This document shows positions 9,873 through 17,520 of a stretch of 64,000 bases of DNA, piece by piece. Below the pieces are notes generated by a model. That model saw nothing but the letters and a program-made list of their open reading frames with translations, had not been told where the DNA came from and did no database searches. Each line of letters opens with the position of its first letter. The first letter of the stretch is position 1. The position numbers were made by a program, and so were the translations under genes. This stretch comes from Pseudomonas putida (GTDB taxonomy: Bacteria; Pseudomonadota; Gammaproteobacteria; Pseudomonadales; Pseudomonadaceae), in NCBI RefSeq assembly GCF_028682475.1, contig NZ_JANHLE010000026.1, forward strand, positions 1-64,000. The letters are read 5' to 3'.

Positions 9873-11036
9873 ATGACCGTGTTGAAGATGACCGACCTCG
9901 ATCTGCAAGGTAAGCGCGTACTGATCCGCGAAGACCTCAACGTGCCTGTGAAGGACGGTGTGGTGGCCAGCGATGCGCGTATCCTGGCTTCGCTGCCGAC
10001 CATCAAGCTGGCGCTGGAAAAAGGCGCGGCCGTGATGGTCTGCTCGCACCTGGGCCGCCCGACTGAAGGTGAATTCTCGGCCGAGAACAGCCTCAAGCCG
10101 GTTGCCGACTACCTGAGCAAGGCCCTGGGCCGCGAAGTACCGCTGGTTGCCGACTACCTGGACGGTGTCGAGGTCAAGGCCGGCGACATCGTGCTGTTCG
10201 AGAACGTACGCTTCAACAAAGGCGAGAAGAAGAACGCCGACGAGCTGGCGCAGAAATATGCTGCCCTGTGCGACGTGTTCGTGATGGACGCGTTCGGTAC
10301 CGCTCACCGCGCCGAAGGCTCGACCCACGGTGTCGCCAAGTTCGCCAAAGTCGCTGCCGCAGGTCCGCTGCTGGCGGCCGAACTGGATGCACTGGGCAAG
10401 GCCCTGAAAGCCCCGGCCAAGCCAATGGCCGCCATCGTCGCCGGCTCCAAAGTCTCGACCAAGCTCGACGTACTGAACAGCCTGAGCCAGATCTGCGACC
10501 TGCTGATCGTCGGCGGCGGCATCGCCAACACCTTCCTGGCCGCTGCCGGTCACCCGGTCGGCAAATCGCTGTACGAGCCTGACCTGATCGACACCGCCAA
10601 AGCCATCGCCGCCAAGGTCAACGTGCCGCTGCCGGTTGATGTCGTGGTTGCCAAGGAATTCGCCGAAAGCGCTGCAGCCACTGTGAAGCTGGTCGCTGAC
10701 GTTGCCGAAGACGACATGATTCTGGACATCGGCCCGCAAACCGCAGCCAACTTCGCCGAACTGCTGAAGTCGTCGAAAACCGTCCTGTGGAACGGCCCGG
10801 TTGGCGTGTTCGAGTTCGATCAGTTCGGTAACGGCACCAAGGTACTGGCCCAGGCCATCGCCGAAAGCGCTGCTTTCTCCATCGCCGGTGGTGGCGATAC
10901 CCTGGCCGCCATCGACAAATATGGCGTTGCCGAGCAAATCTCCTACATTTCTACCGGTGGCGGCGCGTTCCTCGAGTTCGTCGAGGGCAAGGTCCTGCCA
11001 GCGGTGGAAGTACTGGAACAACGGGCCAAGGCCTGA
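9873..11036 (+). CDS. pgk: Phosphoglycerate kinase
   Basis: Interconverts 1,3-bisphosphoglycerate plus ADP with 3-phosphoglycerate plus ATP in glycolysis and gluconeogenesis. The 387-residue length is standard. Visible signatures are the N-terminal RxDxNVP-like segment REDLNVPVKDG, the substrate-site SHLGRPTEG, the hinge NGPVGVFE and the nucleotide-site GGGDTLAAI. It follows epd by 12 bases and precedes a small lipoprotein gene by 32 bases, so it is part of the same transcription unit. Confidence 0.98.
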   Translation: MTVLKMTDLDLQGKRVLIREDLNVPVKDGVVASDARILASLPTIKLALEKGAAVMVCSHLGRPTEGEFSAENSLKPVADYLSKALGREVPLVADYLDGVEVKAGDIVLFENVRFNKGEKKNADELAQKYAALCDVFVMDAFGTAHRAEGSTHGVAKFAKVAAAGPLLAAELDALGKALKAPAKPMAAIVAGSKVSTKLDVLNSLSQICDLLIVGGGIANTFLAAAGHPVGKSLYEPDLIDTAKAIAAKVNVPLPVDVVVAKEFAESAAATVKLVADVAEDDMILDIGPQTAANFAELLKSSKTVLWNGPVGVFEFDQFGNGTKVLAQAIAESAAFSIAGGGDTLAAIDKYGVAEQISYISTGGGAFLEFVEGKVLPAVEVLEQRAKA

Positions 11037-11068
11037 TCCGCTCAGCGCCTGGCAAAGGGAGCGACCTG

Positions 11069-11287
11069 ATGGTCAAGCGATTGCCTGTGTTTGTCCTGGT
11101 CGGGATGCTGGGCGCTTGCTCCAGCACCCCGGAGCCTGCGACTGATAACTCTGGCGCGCCGAAAGGTGGCTGCTATCAGTCTGAATGGCAGGCGGAAACC
11201 GTCCCGGTGATCAACAAGCGGCTCGGCCCGGATGGCCTGGAAAAATACGACGACGAACACCAGCGCCGGGCTCAGGGTTGCCCTTGA
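11069..11287 (+). CDS. Small lipoprotein of unknown function
   Basis: A 72-residue product whose first 17 residues are a lipoprotein signal with lipobox LGAC. The mature part is about 56 residues with Cys at two further positions (GGCYQSE and the terminal QGCP), which could form a disulfide. GGGAG lies seven bases before the ATG. It is wedged between pgk and an MliC-like gene in the carbon-metabolism run. I do not recognise a function. Confidence 0.72.
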   Translation: MVKRLPVFVLVGMLGACSSTPEPATDNSGAPKGGCYQSEWQAETVPVINKRLGPDGLEKYDDEHQRRAQGCP

Positions 11288-11338
11288 TCGGTTGATGGCA
11301 ACCTACCGGCCAGTTTGTGGTCTGCTAGAGGATATTGG

Positions 11339-11671
11339 ATGAAAGGTGTCGTGGCCGTGATGGCCCTGGCAGTACTGGGCGGATGCGCAAGCTTCACGTC
11401 TTCACCGGCATCGGTGCCGTCGGATAACTGGACGCGCTGGGTGTGTGACAGCCAGGTCGAAGTGCTCTGGCGCTTTGCCGACAGCAGCCAGCAGGACGTC
11501 GATGTTCGTCTGGGCGGCGGTGACCAGGTTTACCGGCTCAAGGCTGAGCCGGGCGCCTCGGGTTCTTTGTACAGCGATGGCGTGCTGGCGTTCCACAGCA
11601 AAGGTGACGAAGGCCTGGTGTACTGGGTCGCCACCAACGATTTGATAGGGCGGGGCTGCAAGGCACCGTGA
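11339..11671 (+). CDS. MliC-type lipoprotein (C-type lysozyme inhibitor family)
   Basis: A 110-residue product with a lipoprotein signal ending in VLGGC. The mature domain, with WVCDSQVEVLWRF near the start and a late Cys (GRGCKAP), resembles the eight-stranded MliC/PliC fold, in which two cysteines form a disulfide. Family members inhibit C-type lysozymes from the periplasm or outer membrane. The ATG at 11339 is chosen because AGAGGA lies seven bases upstream and the signal peptide begins there. It sits just before fba. The family call is moderate because the fold is short and divergent. Confidence 0.72.
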   Translation: MKGVVAVMALAVLGGCASFTSSPASVPSDNWTRWVCDSQVEVLWRFADSSQQDVDVRLGGGDQVYRLKAEPGASGSLYSDGVLAFHSKGDEGLVYWVATNDLIGRGCKAP

Positions 11672-11773
11672 CTGGCCGGGCCGCGTGATGGCGACCCACA
11701 CTACTTGAATAGCAACCGCCACTGCGGCAGGCTTGCACGATTAAAACGACGCTTGTCGGGAGAGAGATACACA

Positions 11774-12838
11774 ATGGCACTCATTAGCATGCGCCAGATG
11801 CTGGACCACGCCGCCGAGTTCGGTTACGGCGTACCGGCTTTCAACGTCAACAACCTCGAGCAGATGCGCGCCATCATGGAAGCCGCCGACAAGACCGACT
11901 CCCCGGTGATTGTCCAGGCCTCGGCCGGTGCCCGCAAATACGCTGGCGCCCCGTTCCTGCGCCACCTGATCCTGGCCGCGATCGAAGAATTCCCGCACAT
12001 CCCGGTGTGCATGCACCAGGACCACGGCACCAGCCCTGACGTCTGCCAGCGTTCGATCCAGCTGGGCTTCAGCTCGGTGATGATGGACGGCTCGCTGGGT
12101 GAAGACGGCAAGACCCCGACCGACTACGAATACAACGTCCGTGTCACCCAGCAGACCGTGGCCATGGCCCACGCCTGCGGCGTTTCCGTTGAAGGTGAGC
12201 TGGGTTGCCTGGGCTCGCTGGAAACCGGTATGGCCGGCGAAGAAGACGGCATCGGTGCCGAAGGCGTGCTGGACCACAGCCAGATGCTGACCGACCCGGA
12301 AGAAGCTGCGGACTTCGTCAAGAAGACCCAGGTCGATGCCCTGGCCATCGCCATCGGCACCAGCCACGGCGCCTACAAGTTCACCAAGCCACCTACCGGT
12401 GACGTCCTGGCGATCGACCGCATCAAGGAAATCCACAAGCGCATCCCTAACACCCACCTGGTGATGCACGGCTCTTCCTCGGTTCCGCAGGAGTGGCTGG
12501 CGATCATCAACCAGTACGGCGGCGAGATTAAAGAAACTTACGGCGTGCCGGTTGAAGAAATCGTCGAAGGCATCAAGCACGGCGTGCGCAAGGTCAACAT
12601 CGACACCGACCTGCGCCTGGCCTCTACCGGTGCCATGCGCCGCCTGATGGCACAGAACCCGAGCGAGTTCGACCCGCGCAAGTTCTTCGGTGCCACCGTA
12701 ACGGCCATGCGTGATGTGTGCATCGCCCGTTATGAAGCCTTCGGTACTGCCGGTAATGCTTCCAAGATCAAGCCGATCTCCCTGGAAGGCATGTTCCAGC
12801 GCTACCTCAAGGGTGAGCTGGCCGCCAAGGTCAACTGA
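11774..12838 (+). CDS. fba: Class II fructose-1,6-bisphosphate aldolase
   Basis: Zinc-dependent aldolase joining dihydroxyacetone phosphate and glyceraldehyde 3-phosphate, needed for gluconeogenesis in pseudomonads. The 354-residue product has metal- and substrate-binding segments MHQDHGTS, GELGCLGSLETG, GTSHGAYKF and MHGSSSVPQ, and the C-terminal NIDTDLR motif. GGGAGAGAG precedes the ATG at 11774. It ends the tkt-epd-pgk-fba block and is followed within 20 bases by a strong terminator. Confidence 0.97.
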   Translation: MALISMRQMLDHAAEFGYGVPAFNVNNLEQMRAIMEAADKTDSPVIVQASAGARKYAGAPFLRHLILAAIEEFPHIPVCMHQDHGTSPDVCQRSIQLGFSSVMMDGSLGEDGKTPTDYEYNVRVTQQTVAMAHACGVSVEGELGCLGSLETGMAGEEDGIGAEGVLDHSQMLTDPEEAADFVKKTQVDALAIAIGTSHGAYKFTKPPTGDVLAIDRIKEIHKRIPNTHLVMHGSSSVPQEWLAIINQYGGEIKETYGVPVEEIVEGIKHGVRKVNIDTDLRLASTGAMRRLMAQNPSEFDPRKFFGATVTAMRDVCIARYEAFGTAGNASKIKPISLEGMFQRYLKGELAAKVN

Positions 12839-12850
12839 CACCCGGGCTAG

Positions 12851-12879
12851 AAAAAACCCGCAGCGATGCGGGTTTTTTT
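12851..12879. terminator. Rho-independent terminator after fba
   Basis: AAAAAACCCGC and GCGGGTTTTTTT arms surround a short loop, with A and T runs on both sides, so it can work in both directions. It lies 12 bases past the fba stop. Confidence 0.95.
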
Positions 12880-13055
12880 ATGCCTCTCGCGCCAACTACA
12901 GGGTGGTATTGGCCTGAGTAGACAGACCGTTAGTCGGCTTACGGAACTTTCCACGGATGATGGCAATCTGATTACTTCAGATTTATGGCCGCCAGGTCTA
13001 GAGTTAGTTTCGGGTTTCGACCGAAATTCGATGTCAGTTTCACAAGAGAAGCAGC

Positions 13056-15176
13056 ATGGATTGCGCGCAACCTCACACAAACGATGGCGGCTCGGTTTTG
13101 CTAGTCGTCGATGATTACCCTGAAAATCTGATCAGCATGCGTGCCTTGCTGGCCCGTCAGGACTGGCAAGTACTCACCGCAAGCTCCGGAACGGAAGCCC
13201 TGAGCGCGCTGCTTGAGCACGAAGTCGACCTGGTGCTGCTGGATGTACAGATGCCGGGCATGGATGGCTTCGAAGTCGCCCGCCTGATGCGTGGCAGCCA
13301 GCGTACACGGCTTACCCCGATCATTTTCCTGACCGCCAATGAGCAGTCCCAGGCGGCTGTGCTCAAGGGCTATGCCAGTGGCGCGGTGGACTACCTGTTC
13401 AAACCCTTCGACCCACAGATTCTCAAGCCCAAGGTCCAGGCCTTGTTGGAGCAACAGCGCAACCGGCGTTCGCTGCAGCGCCTGAGCCATGACCTGGAGG
13501 CTGAACGGGCGTTCAACGCGTCGGTGCTGGAAAACGCCGCCGAGGGCATTGTGGTGGTGGCCGAAGACGGCCTGATCCGGTTTGCCAACCCGGCCATTGC
13601 CAGGTTGCTGGATGCGTCGTTCGACCAGTTGCAGGGCAAGGGGGTGCTGGATTTCATCCAGTCACCCGGATCGAAGGCGTGGCGTGAGTCGGCGTTTTAC
13701 CAGGCCTACCTGGCGCGGGACACCCTGCGCATTCACGACGCAGTCCTGCGAACGGCGGGCGGCCATCCGATTCCGGTAGCGCTGTCGTGTGCGCCGTTAC
13801 CCAGCGAGCAGCGGGCATTGGTGATCACGGTGCTGGACATGTCGGTGGTGCGCAATCTGCATCAGCAACTCGAGTACCAGGCGATCACTGATCCGCTGAC
13901 CGGCCTGCTCAATCGCCGTGGTTTCTATCAGGCGGCCGAAAGTGCGCTGTTGCGCAACGAACGCGCGGACCGGCCCCAGGCCTTGATGTTCCTCGACCTG
14001 GACGGGTTCAAGCGCATCAATGACTCACTGGGGCACGAAGCCGGTGACCGGGTGCTCAACTGGGTCGCCGAGCAGCTCAAGGATTGCCTGGGTAGCTGCG
14101 CGATTCTTGCGCGCATGGGCGGCGACGAATTCACCGCGCTGCTCGACTCGCTGGATTGCCCCGAACAAGCTGCGCGGTTTGCCGAAAAGCTGATTGAGCG
14201 CATGTCGATCTATCAGGAGATCGACGGGCTGGAAGTAACGCTTGGGGTCAGCATCGGTATCGCCACTTATCCCGAGTGCGGGTCCAGTCTGGACGGGCTG
14301 CTGCGGGCCGCGGATGCGGCGATGTATGCAGCCAAGCAGTCGGGGCGCCAGCAATATCGATACTACGACCAGGACCTGAACGGTCGTGCACGCTCGCGGC
14401 TGATGCTTGAAGACAGTGTGCGTAGCGCAATCGAGCACAAGGAATTCAGCCTGGTCTACCAGCCCCAGGTGGCCCTGGCCGATGGTCGCTTGCGGGGCTT
14501 CGAGGCGTTGTTGCGTTGGCGTCATCCCAGTGTCGGGGACGTACCGCCGGGCTTGTTCATCCCCCTGCTGGAGGAGGCCCGGCTGATTACCCGTCTGGCC
14601 AGCTGGATCTACCAGAACGGCGCGGCACAGCGCCGGGCCTGGTACGAACGCTACGATGCCGGGGTGGTGCTGAGCATCAGTCTGAGCCAGGTGCAGTTCA
14701 GCATGCCCAACCTGGTGGAGGAGCTGGCGCGGGTGATCTTCACCCAGGAACTTCAGCCTGCCCAGCTGGAAGTGGAAATTGCCGAAACCACGCTGCGCTA
14801 CAACCTCGACGATGCCACGAAACAGCTCCACCGCTTGCATACATTGGGTGTGCGTATCGCTCTGGATGATTTTGGCGCCGGTGATTGTTCGCTGCGTATG
14901 GTGCGCGACTTGCCGATCGACACCCTCAAGCTCGATCGGCACCTGGTGGCGCGATTACCGGGCTCGACAGCCGATGCCGCGATGGTCAGCTGTGTGCTCG
15001 AACTGTGCCGGGCGTATGGCATCAGTGTCATCGCTGAAGGCGTCGAAACGCCTGAACAGGCTCACTGGCTGCGGGCCAATGGCTGTGAGTACGTACAAGG
15101 TTTTTTGCTGGCGCACCCGATGACCGCAGCACACGCCAGTGAGTTTCCACGCTTTTTTGACTGGCATCCGCTGTAG
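13056..15176 (+). CDS. Response regulator with REC-PAS-GGDEF-EAL domains
   Basis: A 706-residue cytoplasmic c-di-GMP protein. The REC domain (about 12-130) has acidic pocket VDDY, phospho-acceptor in LLDVQMPGMDG and the late Lys in FKPFD. A PAS domain follows (about 150-260). The GGDEF domain (about 275-440) has an intact GGDEF signature, and the EAL domain (about 450-700) has EALLRW, DDFGAG and EGVE. The usual Asn of the EAL NxS motif is Ser (SISLSQVQF), so phosphodiesterase activity may be reduced. A ribosome site AGAGAAG precedes the ATG. No cognate histidine kinase gene is adjacent. Confidence 0.93.
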   Translation: MDCAQPHTNDGGSVLLVVDDYPENLISMRALLARQDWQVLTASSGTEALSALLEHEVDLVLLDVQMPGMDGFEVARLMRGSQRTRLTPIIFLTANEQSQAAVLKGYASGAVDYLFKPFDPQILKPKVQALLEQQRNRRSLQRLSHDLEAERAFNASVLENAAEGIVVVAEDGLIRFANPAIARLLDASFDQLQGKGVLDFIQSPGSKAWRESAFYQAYLARDTLRIHDAVLRTAGGHPIPVALSCAPLPSEQRALVITVLDMSVVRNLHQQLEYQAITDPLTGLLNRRGFYQAAESALLRNERADRPQALMFLDLDGFKRINDSLGHEAGDRVLNWVAEQLKDCLGSCAILARMGGDEFTALLDSLDCPEQAARFAEKLIERMSIYQEIDGLEVTLGVSIGIATYPECGSSLDGLLRAADAAMYAAKQSGRQQYRYYDQDLNGRARSRLMLEDSVRSAIEHKEFSLVYQPQVALADGRLRGFEALLRWRHPSVGDVPPGLFIPLLEEARLITRLASWIYQNGAAQRRAWYERYDAGVVLSISLSQVQFSMPNLVEELARVIFTQELQPAQLEVEIAETTLRYNLDDATKQLHRLHTLGVRIALDDFGAGDCSLRMVRDLPIDTLKLDRHLVARLPGSTADAAMVSCVLELCRAYGISVIAEGVETPEQAHWLRANGCEYVQGFLLAHPMTAAHASEFPRFFDWHPL

Positions 15177-15214
15177 TTGGGTACACTGCGTTTTTACCCG
15201 TCTGCTTTGCAACC

Positions 15215-15715
15215 ATGACCGCGCTCAAGTACCTGCAAGCCTATCCGTCCACCCTGCAAGATCAGGTCCGCCAGTTGATTGCCAGCAATCGTCTGGGCGA
15301 TTACCTGCAGCAGCGCTACCCGCAACGTCATGATGTGCAGAGTGACAAGGCGCTGTACAGCTATGTCCAGGGGCTCAAGCAGGAGTACCTGCGCAATGCG
15401 CCGAACCTGGACAAGGTGTTGTTCGATAACCGCCTTGACCTCACCCACCGTGCCCTGGGCCTGCACACGGCGGTATCACGGGTACAGGGTGGCAAGCTGA
15501 AGGCGAAGAAGGAAATCCGCATTGCCTCGTTGTTCAGGGAGGCGGCGCCGCAGTTTTTGAAAATGATCGTCGTGCATGAGCTGGCCCATTTGAAAGAAAG
15601 CGAGCACAACAAGGCCTTCTACCAGCTCTGCGAACACATGCAGCCGGGCTACCATCAACTGGAGTTCGACCTGCGTGTTTACCTGACTTACCGCGAGCTG
15701 CCTGGCAGCGCGTGA
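15215..15715 (+). CDS. YgjP-like (DUF45) zinc metallopeptidase
   Basis: A 166-residue cytoplasmic protein with the zinc motif HELAH followed by KESEHNKAFYQLCEHMQPGY, the usual YgjP/WLM-type arrangement in which a downstream His completes metal binding. The N-terminal 80 residues are a helical region common to this subgroup. The substrate is unknown. It is followed after 17 bases by a winged-helix gene on the same strand, and the two are likely cotranscribed. Confidence 0.82.
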   Translation: MTALKYLQAYPSTLQDQVRQLIASNRLGDYLQQRYPQRHDVQSDKALYSYVQGLKQEYLRNAPNLDKVLFDNRLDLTHRALGLHTAVSRVQGGKLKAKKEIRIASLFREAAPQFLKMIVVHELAHLKESEHNKAFYQLCEHMQPGYHQLEFDLRVYLTYRELPGSA

Positions 15716-15732
15716 GCCCCAAGGATTTGCCA

Positions 15733-16029
15733 ATGGACGTGAGCAAGACCAAGAGCAGTTTTTACCGCCGGCTGTATGTTGCCTGGCTGATCGACAGTCA
15801 GACCGCTGCTACTGTACCGGCGCTGATGGAGGCGACCGGCATGCCCCGGCGCACGGCGCAGGACACCATCGCGGCCTTGGCCGACCTGGATATCATCTGC
15901 GAGTTCGAGCAGCAGGCTGGCGCGCGTAATCATGCCGGGTATTACCGGATTCGCGATTGGGGCGCGATCGACAAGCAGTGGATCATCCAGCATCTGCGCA
16001 GTATTCGTGAGGTGCTTGGGTATCCTTGA
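15733..16029 (+). CDS. Small winged-helix DNA-binding protein
   Basis: A 98-residue protein with a helix-turn-helix region TVPALMEATGMPRRTAQDTIAALADLD, followed by a wing-like segment. It resembles single-domain winged-helix transcription factors with no effector domain. The ATG at 15733 is used because AAGGA lies eight bases before it; a GTG at 15712 overlaps the stop of the previous gene and has no good site. The target is unknown. A REP pair follows and separates it from elaA, which runs the other way. Confidence 0.7.
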   Translation: MDVSKTKSSFYRRLYVAWLIDSQTAATVPALMEATGMPRRTAQDTIAALADLDIICEFEQQAGARNHAGYYRIRDWGAIDKQWIIQHLRSIREVLGYP

Positions 16030-16035
16030 GGGCCT

Positions 16036-16086
16036 CATCGCGGGGCAAGCCCGCTCCTACTGTGGGAGCGGGCTTGCCCCGCGATG
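16036..16086. repeat. REP inverted pair (GCGGGGCAAGCCCGCTCC type)
   Basis: Two inverted arms with a very short loop lie between the convergent winged-helix gene and elaA. Confidence 0.92.
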
Positions 16087-16089
16087 CAT

Positions 16090-16542
16090 TTAGCCGCGCC
16101 GCATGCCGATATGCGGAATATCGTCCTCAAGATACTCCTCACCCACCACAACAAAGCCATAGTGCTTGTAGTAGCCCTGCAGATGCGCCTGTGCCGACAA
16201 GTACACCGGCACGCCGGGCCAGTGCTTCTCGGCCTGCTCAAGGGCTTTTTCCATCAGTTCATGGCCCAGGCCCTTGCCCCGCGCCGACGGTGCGCTGACG
16301 ACCCGGCCAATCACCACATCGCCACCCTGAGACTCCGGGTCGAGCAGCCGCAGATAGGCTTGCAGCTCATCATCCTGCCAGGCCATCAGGTGGTGAGTAT
16401 CGCCCTCCAGGTCGCGGCCATCGACTTCCTGATAGGCACACTTTTGTTCAACGACGAAGACTTCGGTGCGTAGCCGCAAAATGGCATAGAGTTGTTCCTT
16501 GCCAAGGTCGCTGTGATGTTTACAGATCCAGTCGATGGACAT
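16090..16542 (-). CDS. elaA: ElaA-type GNAT N-acetyltransferase
   Basis: A 150-residue single-domain GNAT protein. The acetyl-CoA binding motif A is seen as RVVSAPSARGKGLGHELM, matching the Q/RxxGxG/A pattern, and the C-terminal GYYKHYGFVVVGEEYLEDDIPHI segment is characteristic of the ElaA subgroup. The natural acetyl acceptor is not known. It is a single gene converging with the winged-helix gene and separated from it by a REP pair. Confidence 0.87.
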   Translation of the reverse strand: MSIDWICKHHSDLGKEQLYAILRLRTEVFVVEQKCAYQEVDGRDLEGDTHHLMAWQDDELQAYLRLLDPESQGGDVVIGRVVSAPSARGKGLGHELMEKALEQAEKHWPGVPVYLSAQAHLQGYYKHYGFVVVGEEYLEDDIPHIGMRRG

Positions 16543-16782
16543 AAGGGGTTCTCGAACGGTTGATTGGCTTGATCATCGCAGATGCTATCGGCAAGGACGA
16601 GGGCGAAATTGCCATAAGTCAACACAGGGTGTGACGGCACTCAAAATGAAGGCCATTTGATATCATTGTCTCTGCCTTGAGGCTTCATCTTTGTGTAACC
16701 TGCGCCAACGCGCTGACAGCGGTACCTCTCAAGCAGTTGATATCAACGACGCGTAATCGCGCGTCTACTAAAGGATTTGAGC

Positions 16783-17520
16783 ATGGCTGCAGCGCTTCGA
16801 ACCTTGGCTTTGCTTGGAATGCTGTTGCTGTTGAACACCGCCCAGGCGCAAAAGCTGCGCCTGGTTGCCGACAGTTGGCCACCCTTTACTGACGCCGGTA
16901 TGCCGGGTGGCGGCCTGGCCACAGTGATTGTCACCACCGCCTTGCACCGTGCCGGTTACGCCAGCGAGTTCGAGCAGGTGCCCTGGGCGCGGGCGCTGCT
17001 GGGCGTGGAGGAAGGGCGCTACGACGTGTTGATCAACGCCTGGTTCAATGAGAGCCGTACCCGGATCGGGGCGTTTTCCAGCGCTTACCTGACCAATCGC
17101 ATCCGCTTGCTCAAGCGCAAGGGCGATTCGCTCAGGTTCAAGTCCCTGAACGATCTGCGCCCTTATCCGCTTGCGGTTGTCAGGGACTATGCCTATTCGC
17201 CGGCGTTTGATGCCGATGCACAGCTGCAAAAAATCCCGGTACGCAATTTTTCGGTGGCCGTGCGCATGCTTGCCGCCGGCAGGGTGGGGCTGACCCTGGA
17301 GGATGAATACGTCGCCCGCTACTTCCTGCAGCGCGAATCCCGTTCGGTGCGTGACAGCATCGAGTTCGTCGACAGGCCACTGAGCGAAAACACCCTGCAT
17401 ATCCTGGTGAGCCTGAAGACTCCGGAGTACCAGCAGATTGTTGCTGGTTTCAACCGTGCGATTGGTGAGATGAAGGCCGATGGCAGCTATGAGCGCTTGC
17501 TCAAACACTACGGGTTCTGA
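16783..17520 (+). CDS. Periplasmic solute-binding protein, family 3 type
   Basis: A 245-residue protein with a cleavable signal peptide of about 22 residues ending AQA, then the SBP_bac_3-like fold (LRLVADSWPPFTDAG at the start; ARALLGVEEGRYDVLINAWF; C-terminal FNRAIGEMKADGSYERLLKHYGF). No permease or ATPase gene is adjacent, so it is an orphan whose ligand is unknown. It may serve another transporter or a sensor. The ATG at 16783 has AAGGA seven bases upstream. Its stop directly abuts the stop of the convergent YccS-like gene with no gap. Confidence 0.82.
   Translation: MAAALRTLALLGMLLLLNTAQAQKLRLVADSWPPFTDAGMPGGGLATVIVTTALHRAGYASEFEQVPWARALLGVEEGRYDVLINAWFNESRTRIGAFSSAYLTNRIRLLKRKGDSLRFKSLNDLRPYPLAVVRDYAYSPAFDADAQLQKIPVRNFSVAVRMLAAGRVGLTLEDEYVARYFLQRESRSVRDSIEFVDRPLSENTLHILVSLKTPEYQQIVAGFNRAIGEMKADGSYERLLKHYGF

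Noticed and set aside
16657..16747. TTGATATCA motifs, including the palindrome GTTGATATCAAC, upstream of the solute-binding protein gene
   Set aside because: They share a TTGATAT core with the palindrome before arsR-metK but lack its spacing and flanks; similarity is likely chance in an AT-richer gap.
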